From Costus lasius (lineage: Eukaryota; Streptophyta; Magnoliopsida; Zingiberales; Costaceae): a stretch of 64,000 bases of DNA. Below are positions 33,869-45,339 of this stretch, piece by piece. A program made the translations under genes and the position numbers. The notes below the pieces were generated by a model. It ran no database searches. It was given only the letters and a program-made list of their open reading frames with translations, and had not been told where the DNA came from. How positions within the stretch are numbered: position 1 is the stretch's first letter; each line of letters opens with the position of its first letter. The stretch lies in contig CM050446.2 in assembly GCA_027563935.2 (NCBI GenBank), positions 123,644,499 to 123,708,498 on the forward strand, written 5' to 3'.

Positions 33869-34335
33869 TATCACGCCCCGGTCTAACGTGGTCTGATGGA
33901 GCACCGAATCGGGTGTGAGCACCGTAGAATTTCCGTGTGGAATCCGGAACCCTAACTTCCCCGAACGAAATTTTTCCCTAAATCCGAAAATCCGAAAAAA
34001 CCCTAAATCAAATAATACCTCAATTGGGAGTTTTGACAAAAGTCAAAATTAACGCCGTTCGAATTTACTTCGTATGTTGACGTCAGCCCTCGCGTCAGCC
34101 GCTCCAAAATTCTGCCGCGAAATCCATTTGCGTTGCTGACATCATGATGACGCCAGCCGTCGAAATCGAAACCGAAATCCAGTTGCCTCGGTCCTGATTT
34201 TGACCCAGTCAAAATCGGAACACTACTATCGTCTTCGTCTTTGCAACGCCGTCGCCCGCGTCGCTACTTTCGCCGAGCGCCGCCGCGCTCGTGAACTCGT
34301 CGGCGTTGATAAGGAAGGCCGCCTGCCTCACTACA
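33869..34335 (-). mobile_element. LTR 3'-end fragment, TGTCACGCCCCG family
   Basis: Starts TATCACGCCCCGGTC, the complement of the 3' terminus of the 21453-22569 LTR. It then shows the same order of aaccctaa boxes, ttgacgtcagcc boxes and tgacccagtcaaaatc. Only about 465 bp is present; it stops at the border of the duplicated segment beginning about 34340. Confidence 0.65.
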
Positions 34336-34339
34336 ATTA

Positions 34340-34700
34340 AGAGGGAGGGAGGGTGAAGGGGTGCGAAGGTCTATAACATGCGGTTAAGCGAACAGAAAGC
34401 GGGTTGACTATTGTAAACTGAAAGTCAACACAGCGAGCGGGGAGGAAGCTTCTTTTGGGTGGGTCATGCGTGATTACTGATTAGGAAGGAAGGGCTTTTA
34501 CAAACCGTCAAGAAGCTAAACCACGCTAGTAGATTGTTCCCGGTTCATCTAGCTCAAGTGGTTTAAATAATCCGGTTTAAAACTATATTATGGTCAATTA
34601 ATTCTTTTTTTTTATTATTTTAGTTGTAAATTTAGCCTAAATGGCTATAGATTTTCCTATGAAATAGTCCATGTGGATGAGGATTTCCCTTGATAAATAT
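34340..34700 (-). repeat. Segment duplicated in inverted orientation at 40900-41815
   Basis: Read on the minus strand, shared strings include gagctagatgaaccgggaac, gttgactttcagtttaca and ccttcgcacccccttcaccc in the same order as at 40900-41815. This copy lacks the MITE present at about 41317-41746 in the other copy and so represents the empty site. Confidence 0.85.
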
Positions 34701-34856
34701 TAATTTGACTTAGTTCGTATCCATCAAGATGAATTGAGTTTTTGAGAATTGTTTGTTTTTCTTCTCTTAAAACGTCTATTAATAGACATATGATCCATGT
34801 TTATTACATGTTACTCCATTTAGGTTATATGAGGTGTACATATATATCTTATAATT

Positions 34857-35165
34857 TTAGGTGGCATAAACAAAGACAACAAGTGTAGGTGGAAGAATCT
34901 TCATCGTTCTCCACGCGATGATGATGTTGAGAGCAATGGCAAGAGCCCATAGCGCAGCCTTCATTATGTCGCCAGCGCCGTTCGTATTGGGAACGCCGTG
35001 GATGAATAGCCGATAGAATCCAACGACGGCGACGAACTCGACTACAGTTCAGAAGGCGAGGATGAGTTTCAGCGGCATAAATTTGGACATTTTCCACGCG
35101 AACGCGAGGCTGAAAGTTGTGGCCTCGACCCAAAGCACAACCTTGAGCCGCCGGTGGACTCCAGA
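34857..35165 (-). pseudogene. Membrane-protein gene fragment with premature stop
   Basis: The minus-strand frame from GVHRRLKVVLWVEATTF to the TAA at 34857-34859 reads like a polytopic plant membrane protein of unknown function: hydrophobic stretches VVEFVAVVGFYRLF, ALWALAIALNIIIAW and LPPTLVVFVYA, separated by HGVPNTNGAGDIMK. A TGA at 35049-35051 interrupts it and the upstream frame has a TAG, though a ttgcag acceptor lies near 35195. A second, shorter copy lies at 60782-60925. The family name is not known to me. Confidence 0.6.
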
Positions 35166-35199
35166 GATTTGGGAGTGCGGCTATCTCCTGCAATGGAAT

Positions 35200-36060
35200 T
35201 TGTTTTACCTCTTGATTTAGCAGAAGAGGAATGCAGCTGTTGATTTATATTACAACTGAGAGAATGGGACAAAAATGAACAAATTGAATTCAATCCCGTC
35301 GGTCTTTACAAGTCACTGTCGCTTACTCAACCGCGACGCACGCCCCGCATAGCACGAATTTTAAAACAGAAGCTAAAGATACAAGTCACTGTCGTCGGTC
35401 GCCCTCATACAACGCGACGCACGCCCAAGGTGGATGTGCGGTGCAAACTATTCGAGTGGGCTGACGGACCAGATCCAGGTGCAAACTATTCAAGTGGGCT
35501 TGCTGGACTGGCGGCACTGGTTAAATTGGACTGAGCTGAAGGCTGTACCAAGATAAAACTGAGCTGGTCTAGTAAATTGGGCCAGGGGCCATAGCCTGGA
35601 AGAATATGGCTGGTGTATTGGGCCGAGTCCACTGAATCGAGCACAATCCAATTGGATGGTTTGGCGGTCCGATCATTGAAACGAACCGGATCAAACAGGT
35701 TCACATTCGGTTTCATGATTCGTCGCCGAAACAGTGCCTAAGTTTCGAATGACGAACCCCTTTCATAGAGCCGGCTATGTTGGTGAAACCTTGATGCCGG
35801 CAACAGTGAAGAGTAAGTGTCGACGATGACTTCAGCAGCAGCTGACAGTAAGGTGTAAGCGACGACGACAGGAGCGGGTGATCAGGAAGAAAGGTCACAA
35901 CATAACGTAGCAGGGAACAGTGGAAAGGGAGCATTGCCGGCGTGGCTTTGAGAAAGATCTGGAGGTGGCGAGAATAGCACCTTCGGGGCGTGATTCGGAC
36001 AGAGGTGGTCAGCGGATTGGAGGGAGGTGTTGGATCGACTAAAGGTTATGAATATGAAAC
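35200..36060. other. Mixed repeats, no gene
   Basis: A direct repeat (acaagtcactgtcg...gcgacgcacgccc) occurs at about 35308 and 35381. The stretch 35460-35560, read on the minus strand, resembles 50040-50160 ('atcttggtaca', 'cagtccaatt', 'gaatagtt(t/g)gcacc'), suggesting another dispersed repeat. No coding family was recognised. Confidence 0.4.
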
Positions 36061-36069
36061 ACAACATAA

Positions 36070-36523
36070 TGACATGTTAAAACATTGAGAAAATAGAGAC
36101 TGTAGCGGAAGCGTACCTTAGATTCTGTAGTAAAATTTCTGAAGTTGAGAAGATCACTTGTCTTGGTCTTCCACAGACTTTGTGTTTCCCAGACTCAGAA
36201 AAAATTGTCGTCACGAGTCTTGGTAATGGGAATCACCTATATATATATAGGAAAAAGACATAATAGTCCTTATTAATTAATTAAGGAAACACACGCTTGC
36301 AGGGACCACGACATTTAATATTATTTCTATTTCTAACTCATTACAAAAATAGAAATAAAAAACTTAAGTCTCTACACATAATAATTATTCCACACAAATT
36401 TGAGATTATTAAGCCGTAATAATTAATTACTTAATTGATCACTTTAGTACGGCTAAAATACTTAAGACAGTCATATACAATTATTAATTAATATATATGT
36501 GGTCCACATTAATCAATCTAACA
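36070..36523 (-). repeat. 3' LTR of the truncated Copia element
   Basis: Starts TGTTAGATTGATTAATGTGG immediately after the polypurine tract. The distal end is not exactly placed (about 36060-36110). Confidence 0.65.
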
Positions 36524-37174
36524 ATCTCCCACTTGGGCCACATATATATTACCTGATATAATTGTATACCTTAAGGAGCTCTTTAATGCTATTTTTTATC
36601 TGAAATCATCTCTATCAATCTGGTCCATGAATATAGTAACATAGGATCAAGGCGGCCTTCGTCACAACATATCACGTGACTAGCCCGAACGATGGTCACG
36701 TATGTCAATACAGTCAATGACATAGATCATGTATGGATGTGTAGCATGGAAATTTCATGTAATGTGATCATAACGTGCCTATTTCCAACTGGCCCAACTT
36801 TATTTCTTATAAGATCAAACCAAAACTTTATGTTCAGAGTGAAACTGAAAACTTTATTCTTTAGTGTGTACACAACATAATCCGAATACAAACTCCCACT
36901 AAACTGATATATCATTAAGTGATATAACACCCATATGAGCAATGTGCTCATGAAAGACCTTGGGTGGTAAAACTTTAATAAGTGGATCCATAGTAATGGA
37001 GTTTGTACCAATATGTTTTATAGATATATGAACACTCTGAACTCTTTATTTAACAACTAGGAATTTAATGTCAATGTGCTTAGACTTTGACGAACTCCTA
37101 TTGTTATTGGAATATCATACTGCAGATTTATTGTCACAGAATAACTTTAGTGGTCTTTCAATATTATCCAAAAT

Positions 37175-37450
37175 TCACAGACCTGTGACAAAATTTTGCA
37201 GCCATATCCCATGGTTGGATGCCTCATAATATGCTACAAATTCAATTGCTATAGTAGAAGAAGCTATAAGAGTCTGCTTAGCACTTTTCCAAGAAATAGC
37301 TCCTCCAGCTAGCAGGAAAATGTAGCCCGAAGTAGATCTGCGACTATCTTGACATCCAGGCAAATCAGAATCAGAATACCCAATGATCTCTAGTTGATCT
37401 GATTTTCTGTATGTGAGCATATGATCTTTAGTTTTCTGCAAATACCGCAT
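37175..37450 (-). pseudogene. Copia RNase H fragment
   Basis: The longest intact frame of this element (91 codons), MRYLQKTKDHMLTYRKSDQ to FVTGL. It contains GYSDSD and the SST..EF catalytic-region motifs of Copia RNase H. Confidence 0.9.
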
Positions 37451-38161
37451 AACTCTTTTTTACTACTATTCAATGCTCCATTTTTGGGTTGCTTAGATAT
37501 CTACCAAGCATCCCAACAATGTACGCAATATCCGGACACGTACATACCTGAGCATACATCAAACTCCCCACAGCAGGTGCATAAGGAATCTTCTGCATTT
37601 TCTTAGTTTCAAAATTATTCTTGGGGCATTGTTTGAGACTTTAAAATTGTCTCCCTTAGCAACAATAATATGTCATCGACATATAAAACCATAAAAATAC
37701 ACTTACTCCCACTGAACTTGTGGTATATATAATCATCTACTTTATTCTTCTCAAAATCAAAGGAGATGACTGTTTGATGAAATTTATAATACCACTGACG
37801 AGAAGCATGCTTAAGTCCAAAGATGGATTTCTTTAGTTTGCAAACTACTTATTTTGATTCTTTCGATACAAAACCTTCTAGTTGCATCATATATATCATT
37901 TCCTCAATGTCTCAATTGAGAAATGCAGTCTTTACATCCATCTGATATAGCTTAAAATCAAAATTAGCCACTAATGCCATAATAATCATGAAAGAGTCTT
38001 TCAATGATACCAAAGAGAAAGTCTCTTTCTAGTCAATGCCTTCATTTTGAGTAAAGCCTTTTGCAACAAGACGCATTTTATATCTCTTTACATTACCTTT
38101 TGAATCCCACTTGATTTTAAATAATCATTTATAACTAATGGGTTTCACACCTGAACCTATT

Positions 38162-38660
38162 TTTTTTCTCTAACTTCAATGCTTTTTTAATTGTAATCTA
38201 GCGACTGAGTAGGCTACAGATTGTTGCCTACTTAATGGAGATTTACACATTGTTAATACTTAATAGTTTATTTTTTATTTAAACGTATTTCTTCTTTTGT
38301 TTTGTCAGCATCAGACAATTGAGCATTGCAAAATCATGTAAGTTTCCTCTCACTGATTGCAACATCTTAGGATGCTGAAGGGCCCAGATGTGCCAACAAC
38401 TGTCCTAAACTCTTCTTCAACTGTTTTCAACATTTTTGTTGCCGCATGTTATAAGCTTATCATGAAATTTGCTAGCCGATCTGTTTCTATTGGTATGTTT
38501 TCAAGCCGATTGACTTTATTTCATTCAGACAATGTCTTACTTCCAGTATGTTATGTCATATTCTTTTACACTTGCCTTTTGCAGATCCTAGTCCTAGCAA
38601 CCATATACAAACAGTCAATCACAAACTATTCGGTCGAAGAAGTAAGAAAACTTTTCCTTT
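38162..38660 (+). repeat. Dispersed segment, copy 1 (empty for the MITE)
   Basis: Shares long collinear identity with 45340-46420: ctctaacttcaatgc, catcttaggatgctgaaggg, atgaaatttgctagccgatc, cttacttccagtatgttatg, and an exon-like piece bounded by ttttgcag and gtaag. This copy has no insertion at 'caacaactgtcctaaactcttc'. The parent gene was not identified. Confidence 0.8.
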
Positions 38661-38689
38661 TTTGCATTTTTTTCCTTCAATAAGTTGTA

Positions 38690-40043
38690 AAAAGTAATTT
38701 AAGTTAATAAATTATAAAGAAAAGTTTTGTTATTCAGCTAAAGGTTATATAATAATTGAAAATTGTATAATTTTTCTTCTTCATTAATTTCATTACAACG
38801 AAATACAAGAGTAAAAAACTGTATTATTTTTTATTCTTCCAATTTTCTTTACCCACTAATTTTCTTTTCTCTCCTATTTTCTATCCATTTTAGGAAATAC
38901 AACCTTACAGTTTATAGACTAAGCATTTTCTACTCGAACTTCTTGATGAATTTATTGGTTTCAAAATCTGGATTATAGGTTGATAAAGTGAAGGAAGCGG
39001 TAGTGATCTGCTATATACATGTTTCTAGTTTGAACTCAGGAAACAAAACATAACACTATGTGGCACAGTCAAATTATCAAGGTCATTCACATGACAACAG
39101 TAACCAGTAGCCTTAATCTAAATTCCTGACACATTATCGTTCAAGGCTGATTCTATCTTCACTAGGTTTGAAGGGCTAGTAATTAGAAACTAAGAAACTT
39201 ACTAGAATCAGTCTGTAATCAGTGTTGTTGCGTTCCTTGGGGTCGAGGAAGATCTGGTTCACAGAAATTCATAGTAAGCTAAATGCAGTGTTAATGTTTG
39301 GTAAACTCACACAATGCTGAGAATAGAAGAAACAAAAAATGAAAGTATCTTGAAATACCAGAAACAAAAAATGGGAATAGAAGAAATATCAATGTATGTG
39401 CTTCAAGACATTTCTGCTTCCATCAAATACAAAGGACGAAAATACAGACAATCCAACGGTAGGGGAGTGTCCGACCACAATAGAAATAGGACAATCAACT
39501 TGCCTTGATAGCAATGCTGAAAATGAGAATAGCATAAATGTCCTGAATCAATACGTGGCGGCTAGAGGAGAAAACAGGTCTTTCGAAGGTTAAACCTAGT
39601 TTTGGCAAGAGGAGAGCAGCAGAGGACGGAGGGTAGAAGAGGGGGAAAGAAAGCGTCGAAGGGCGGAGGGCGGAGGAGAGCGAAGAAGGGTGGACGAGGG
39701 CGGAAAAAGAGGTGATGGTGGGAGGTGAATGGGGAGAAATTACTTTCATTGATTGAGGAGACGACCGGAGGTGAAGAGGCGACGTCGAGCGTGATGGCCG
39801 TCGGAGACAGTAGAGAGGGTGGGTGTAATACCCTAGAACAAAAAACAAATGTTTTTATTACATTTATATATTTTAGAAAAACAAACAAATGATACATGAG
39901 ATCTTATCGTGCAAAATTTATAAAATGTGCTATTACTTTAACAGTACTTGTGAATTTTTGGGTGTTAGACATTTTCATAAATCAAATTATCATCTAGAGA
40001 TATGATAATGCGAGTCAACAATGGAATCCCCAGTAGCGAGAAC
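38690..40043. other. AT-rich to GC-mixed intergenic stretch
   Basis: No gene supported. The purine-rich stretch 39600-39840 generates overlapping Ser/Pro-rich frames on the minus strand that match no family. Confidence 0.35.
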
Positions 40044-40051
40044 TTAGAGTG

Positions 40052-40478
40052 TAGGGATGTCAACGGATCGGGTACATGTCCTTTTTGGCCAAACCCGAAC
40101 CCGACCCGACCTGACCCGACCCAAACTCGAACCCGGTTAAACCCGAGTCGAGTATTTAACGAGTACCCGCGGGTACCCGTTTAAATTAAAATATTTATTT
40201 TTAAATTATTTTTAAATTATTTTTAAAAAATATAACTATAAAATAATAATAATAATAAATATATTTATAAAAAATCATGTTATTATATAAATATATATAA
40301 ATATATAAATATATAAATATATTTTTTTATTATATATAATCGGGTATCGGGTACCCGCGGGTACCCATGGGAGTAAACCCGAACCCGACCCGATTAGCTA
40401 ATCGGGTACCCGAACCCGGCATAAACGGGTCGGGTCGGGTCGGGTACCCGCGAAGTCGGGTACCCATTGACACCCTTA
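40052..40478. mobile_element. hAT-type MITE (427 bp)
   Basis: The ends TAGGGATGTCAA and TTGACACCCTTA are inverted. Flanks TTAGAGTG (40044-40051) and TTCGAGTG (40479-40486) match at 7 of 8. Subterminal arrays of cccgacccg and cgggtaccc flank an AT-rich core. There is no coding capacity. Confidence 0.85.
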
Positions 40479-40899
40479 TTCGAGTGGGAGGTGAATGCTT
40501 TGTTCGTGAGAGCGTTGAACGGTGAGAGCTAGGGCGTGAGGATAGAAACAATATGCATGATTGCTTTGTCCATCAAACAATCCGCCCGATTTGGGCTAAG
40601 ACAAAATAATGGATTTGTTTCCAAAAATTCATCCAATTTTTTACTAATAGTAAACGAGGGAAAATAGATATTACTATCTTTTTTTCTCCTATTTTCTGTT
40701 CTAGTAAACACAGCATAAACTCATCACTTGAAATTTATAGCATCACCTTCAATACCAAATTTATAACTTATTTCAACATGAAAATTTAAAATTTTGGTAC
40801 GTTTCCTATCTTTCGGGCTGGGAACAATAATTATTTGTTGATCGGATAAGAACACTCCAACGTGGAAATTATTGGAAGTAACTTCAAATTCATATATTT

Positions 40900-41815
40900 A
40901 TCCGGGAAAACCTCATCCACATGGACAATTTCATAGAAAAATCTATAACCATTTAGGTCAAATATACAACTAAAGTAAAAAAAAAAAACTAATTTATGAT
41001 AATATAATTTTAAACCGGATTAGTTGAATCAGTTGAGCTAGATGAACCGGGAACAATCTGCCGTGGTACAGCTTCTTGATTGCTTTGAAAGCACTGGCTT
41101 ACTTGAATTAACCACATGTCATTCACGCAGCTCTTCTACGTGGCCTCAGCCTAATTAGTAATTACCCATTGACCTACCCTACTTCTTGGACGGAATCTAG
41201 AGAAAATTATATTTTGCATCTAGAATTTTTTTTTCATCGAGAAAACAGGTCAAAAAAGCTTTCCTCCCTGCTTGCCACGTTGACTTTCAGTTTACATCAG
41301 TCAACTTGCTTTCCGTTGAAAAAAATTTTGCAGAATGGTACCTCCTGCGATGATCGCAGGAGGGTTCGCCCATCTTTTAAGTACGCATCTCAAGGCAAAT
41401 TTTTATACTATATTTTATGATTTATATGATATGATTTTATACGATAATGTATTAATTTTATATAATAATAGTTTTATACGATAATTTATATGTGTTATAC
41501 AATATTTTAACTGTACAGATTATACTATAATATAAGTGTGTTATACCATATTTATCGTATAACACATATGTATTATCGTATAACAGCATTATCGTATAAA
41601 ATTAATACATTATTGTATAAAATCATTTCGTATAAAACTCAAAATATGGTATAACAAAAATACTTTAAGATACGTGTCTGAAAGGTAAGAGAACCCTCCT
41701 GCGATCATTGTAGGAGGATACCATTCCGTAAAAATTTTTTCCTTTTCGTTTGCTTAACAACATGTTATTGTCCTTCGCACCCCCTTCACCCTCGTTCCCT
41801 CTAGCGATAAATTTT
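40900..41815 (+). repeat. Inverted duplicate of 34340-34700, interrupted by a MITE
   Basis: Collinear with the complement of 34340-34700: catccacatgga, aaatctata(a/g)ccatttagg, gagctagatgaaccgggaac, ttgactttcagtttaca and ttcgcacccccttcaccc. It contains an insertion at about 41317-41746 and extra sequence at 41085-41260. Confidence 0.85.
41317..41746. mobile_element. Palindrome-ended MITE, copy A
   Basis: The termini are AAAATTTTGCAGAATGGTA at the left and the complement of ACGGAATGGTATCC at the right. Each contains a subterminal palindrome, ctcctgcgatgatcgcagga at the left. The core is AT-rich with repeats of ttttatacgataatgtatt. Absence of this sequence in the inverted duplicate at 34340-34700 shows directly that it is an insertion. 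A short direct repeat (cgtt) may be the target duplication. Confidence 0.8.
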
Positions 41816-41888
41816 GCCCCCTTCTGCAAAATCATGTAGAAGGGTCCTCACAAAAGAAAGAGGACCCTTTCTGCAAAAAAAATTTTTC
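41811..41888. mobile_element. Palindrome-ended MITE, deletion derivative (copy D)
   Basis: AAATTTTGCccccttctgc at the left and its approximate complement aggaccctttctgcaaaaaaaattttt at the right are separated by only about 25 bp. It looks like a copy from which the core has been lost. Confidence 0.55.
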
Positions 41889-41915
41889 CCCCCTCGCCTG
41901 CTCCTATCATCCGCG

Positions 41916-42586
41916 AAAAAAATTTTGCGGAAGGACCCCCTTCTGCAATGATCGCAGAAGGGGATCCTTATCTTTTAAGCACGCATCTCAAAGCGTGCTT
42001 GTTAGACAATCTATTATGATTTATATAATACAGTTTTATACAATAATGTATTAATTTTATACAATAATAGTTTTATACAATAATGTATATATTTTATACA
42101 ATATTTTAATTGTACAGATTATACCATAATATAAGTGTGTTATACCATATTTATTATATAACACATATATTATTGTATAAAACTATTATTGTATAAAATT
42201 AATGCATTATAGTATAAAATTATATTATATAAAATATGAAAAATGATATAATAAGCAAAGTTAAAATATTGTATAAAACATATACATTATTGTATAAAAC
42301 TGTATTGTATAAAATATTGTATAAAACATATACATTATTGTATAAAACTATTATTGTATAAAATTAATACATTATTGTATAAAACTGTATTGTATAAAAC
42401 ATATACATTATTATATAAAACTATTATTATATAAAACTATTATTATATAAAATTAATACATTATCATATAACTGTATTGTATAAATCATACCTATTGTAT
42501 AACAAGCACGCTTTGCGATGCGTGCTTAAAAGATAAGGACCCCCTTCTGCGATCATTGCAGAAGGGGTCCTTCCGCAAAAATTTTC
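41916..42586. mobile_element. Palindrome-ended MITE, copy B
   Basis: The ends AAAATTTTGCGGAAGGACCC and its complement (ggtccttccgcaaaaatttt) bracket palindromes (ccttctgcaatgatcgcaga) and the inverted stretch agcacgcatctcaaagcgtgctt. The AT-rich core repeats tattgtataaaactattatt many times and aligns with the core of copy A (gtacagattata(c/t)(c/t)ataatataagtgtg). Confidence 0.8.
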
Positions 42587-42630
42587 ACCGTGATGATGAC
42601 ATCCTACGCCGGCAACGGAGTCTCAGAGGC

Positions 42631-43195
42631 GGCGGTAGCGGTGGCGGTATGCAATGGAGTCGGCGGGGGACGCCGTAGCCGCTGCGCGGACCGCTGAGCC
42701 GCGGAACACCTGGTGCCCCATGCGCACCGCATTGTCCTCGTCCATGTGATCCCTGCCATCTCCTCCATCCTCTCTCCGTGTTAGCCCCCTAATCTTAGGT
42801 TCTTTTCTTAAACCCTAAGATTGCGATAAAGAAGCGAGATTTTTTTTTTCTGCTTTGTATGCAGCGGGGAAACTGGTTCCGGTGGATCGAGTGGGGAAAG
42901 ACGTAGTTGAGATGTACGTCCAGGACCAGAAATTGAAGGCCAAGTGTTCTTTCCGTTCTGAGAACTTTGTGGCACTAGAAATGTAAGCCCTTTTACTCGC
43001 CTCTCCCCTACTGTTTTACCTTTGAATGTTCTCTACTATTGAAGTGGACCAATTAGTCAAACTTGCCTGCAGGTTGACACAGTTGTACTAGAAGGGGAGT
43101 ATCCTGCTGCTGCTCTGTTGAAATATGTTTCGGAGTCAGGAACTAAGAACTTGCTTCTGGGATCTTCATCAAATTGGTTCAGAAAGTTTAATTCT
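42631..43195 (+). pseudogene. U-box kinase family (USP domain) gene fragment
   Basis: These proteins couple an N-terminal universal-stress-protein domain to a kinase and a U-box E3 ligase. Exon 1 (about 42631-42768) reads EHLVPHAHRIVLVHVIPAIS, preceded by a TGA (42695-42697) where the family has tryptophan. Exon 2 (42865-42982; acceptor tgcag, donor AT|gtaag) reads GKLVPVDRVGKDVVEMYVQD. Exon 3 (43073-about 43190; acceptor ctgcag) reads VDTVVLEGEYPAAALLKYVS and then SGTKNLLLGSSSNWFRKF. Splicing exon 2 to exon 3 as bounded shifts the frame. Neither kinase nor U-box follows. MITE copy B ends about 45 bp upstream. Confidence 0.8.
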
Positions 43196-43239
43196 TTACT
43201 TTTTTTTCATTACACCATGCTCAAATTCTCAATATTTGA

Positions 43240-44001
43240 GATTCTTTGTTTATAGGTGATATGGCTCGTGGTTCCCGCAAATTTTTTTGCCTATAATCAA
43301 CAACTATAATTCATTTTGATCAATTGTCTGATGTAGAACTCCAACAATTATTGGCATAGGCCCGAAGGTTCTATTGATTGACTTCTTATTGTTGGATCAG
43401 ACTGTCTTTCCGTAAATTCTGCTTGTCTTGTTACTGTTTCAATCTCTTAAATAAATTTCCCTGATGCTCATGTGCTTAGTGAGATTCACTAGAAATTTAA
43501 TAATCATTACGAAAATCATCAATTTAATACATTTCCTTGTTGCTCATGTGCTTCTGACACTCATTGTTTAGTTTTTGTTTTGAGTTACTCCATCCAGCAT
43601 CTTGAGTTAGGGATATAATCATGTTTTCTTCCAAGAAATCTATGCATGACAAAATCTTGGTAGTGTTTTTCTTACTACAAACAGCAAAGAGAGACCAGAT
43701 TTCCAAGAACAAATGCCAAAGACTGGAAGCAACCGTAGGATTTGGGCCATTTGGCATTGAGAAGTGGGAGCCTATATTTGTGAAATTTCTCCGCTTGAAA
43801 ACCTGTATCTACAAAATAATGGAATATTATATAGTAAGAAAATTGTGGGCGAACTATTAGATATCTTTTCATGGATAATGATTAGAAGTTTGCGTAAAAA
43901 TAAGAGCATATAAACCACAACAAATGCCTGAAATTGACAGGCAACAAACGATTTCTATTTTTTCATGTAGTGCCACATTTCTTCATAGCGATTAGTGTTA
44001 G
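43240..44001 (+). other. Non-coding sequence after the U-box kinase fragment
   Basis: Expected linker, kinase and U-box exons were not found. The short frame at 43621-43860 is unassigned. Confidence 0.35.
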
Positions 44002-44009
44002 GTATCACG

Positions 44010-44592
44010 TAGAGGTGGCCCGCGGCCCGCCCGGCTCGGCACTACATGGGAGCTGGAGGCTTGCGGCCCATGGGCCAAGCCGAGACCGGGCTGAGCACGG
44101 CACATAGGCTGGTCTAGACACAACCTACTTTTATTATTATTATATATATATATTAAAAATTTATTATTATATTATTATTATATCTAAATTAATTTTTTTA
44201 ATATATTTTAAGATATTTTAAATTTATGATTTCTTTTTTCTTATTTATCTATATTTTTAAATTTTTTTTGTAATTTATATTTTCTTAAGAAGCTTTTATA
44301 TTTGTAGTATTATTTTTAATATATAAATGATATTGGATTAAGAAGTTTTGGTTAGCTTAACAAGTTTAGTATTAAGAGGTAAAGGCCCAAAACTTTGTAG
44401 AGTAATTTTGCAGTCGGGCCGTGTGCCGAGCCCAGCCCAGCCCATCGTGTCATGCCTGGCACAGCCCGCGTGCCCAACCCTGCCCATCAGGCCTGGCACG
44501 GCCCTCAAGGCCCTCATGCCTTGGACGGGCCTGGCCCACAGTTGAGTCGGGCCAAGCCCGGCACGGTTAATCGCGCCATAGGTCCACCTCTA
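44010..44592. mobile_element. hAT-type MITE (583 bp) with perfect 8-bp duplication
   Basis: TAGAGGTGG...CCACCTCTA ends are flanked by GTATCACG on both sides (44002-44009 and 44593-44600). Subterminal GC arrays (gcccggctcggcac and gcctggcacagccc) are degraded relatives of those in the element at 26349-28283. The core is AT-rich and non-coding. Confidence 0.9.
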
Positions 44593-44609
44593 GTATCACG
44601 TTCCCATTT

Positions 44610-45335
44610 CTCCTTAAGGGCTTATTTACTTAGGAGGAAAGTTAAAAGAAAAGGAGAGAAAGTTGGAAGGAAAGGAGTATAGGCTTGTTTACTTGGGCGG
44701 ATGGATAGTTTAGGAAGGAAAGTAAGAGGAAAACTTAGATATTAATCACTCCATTTGCTTTTCGCCCAAATCGGGCGGAAAGTTGAATCTATGCCTTAAA
44801 TTTACTAACTTCACAACTCGCTTTTCACTGCACCTGCTCGTCCTCGCTCATTATTAACTTTCCTTGACTACTCATCCTTGCTGTCGGTGATCGAACTCAC
44901 GCCATTGCTCGAGCTTGTCATCGCTACTTGTCCTCATTGCCTTTATTCATATTTAATATTTAATATTTAATATTTAATATTTAATATTTAATAATTCTAA
45001 GAAATTAATAGTATATATATAATATGAGTAAAAAAATAAAAATTAGGGTACATATATCAATCCTTTAGTTTTTTTTTCCTTCCAAATAAACACAAGGAAA
45101 GAAAACCTATAACATATTTCATCCATTTATTTTTCTCGCTATTTATGTATTTTACTTTCCTTGAATGTTCAGTCTAAAATTCAAATGGTTAAATCATGGT
45201 GATTCTTTCTCATAAAACTGTCCTTTTATTCATCCTTATATTTCCCTGAATACTCACTAATTTTTCTTTTCATCACCTTTCTTTTAAATAGTCTCCAGCT
45301 TGCTATCAGCATTCATACTATTATTCGGAACCCAT
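44610..45335. other. Intergenic, purine/pyrimidine-rich, with a 7-bp microsatellite
   Basis: gcttatttacttaggaggaa and aggcttgtttacttgggcgg (44630 and 44681) are two copies of an element-end-like motif. A run of ATTTAAT units occupies about 44948-44992. No gene is present. Confidence 0.45.
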
Positions 45336-45339
45336 GTTT

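Larger units (their letters stand above)
36060..38160 (-). mobile_element. Second Copia element, 5'-truncated
   Basis: Minus strand. Reverse transcriptase begins at about 38110 (RLVAKGFTQNEG-like), with ELYQMDVKTAFLN-like sequence, YVDDI near 37690, GYSDSDLPGCQDSRRSTSGY, GGAISWKSAKQTLIASST (RNase H, 37450-37175) and LPPKVFHEHIAHMGV near 36940. A polypurine tract (aagtgggagat, 36524-36535) and a 3' LTR of about 450 bp beginning TGTTAGATTGATT (36523 downward) follow. Gag, protease, integrase and the 5' LTR are missing; the element ends abruptly at about 38160 where another repeat begins. Several stops and a deletion near 37640 show it is dead. Confidence 0.85.

Noticed and set aside
42001..42500. 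CRISPR-like array of tattgtataaaactatt repeats
   Set aside because: The units are AT-rich, irregularly spaced and have no unique spacers; they form the core of a MITE in a plant genome.
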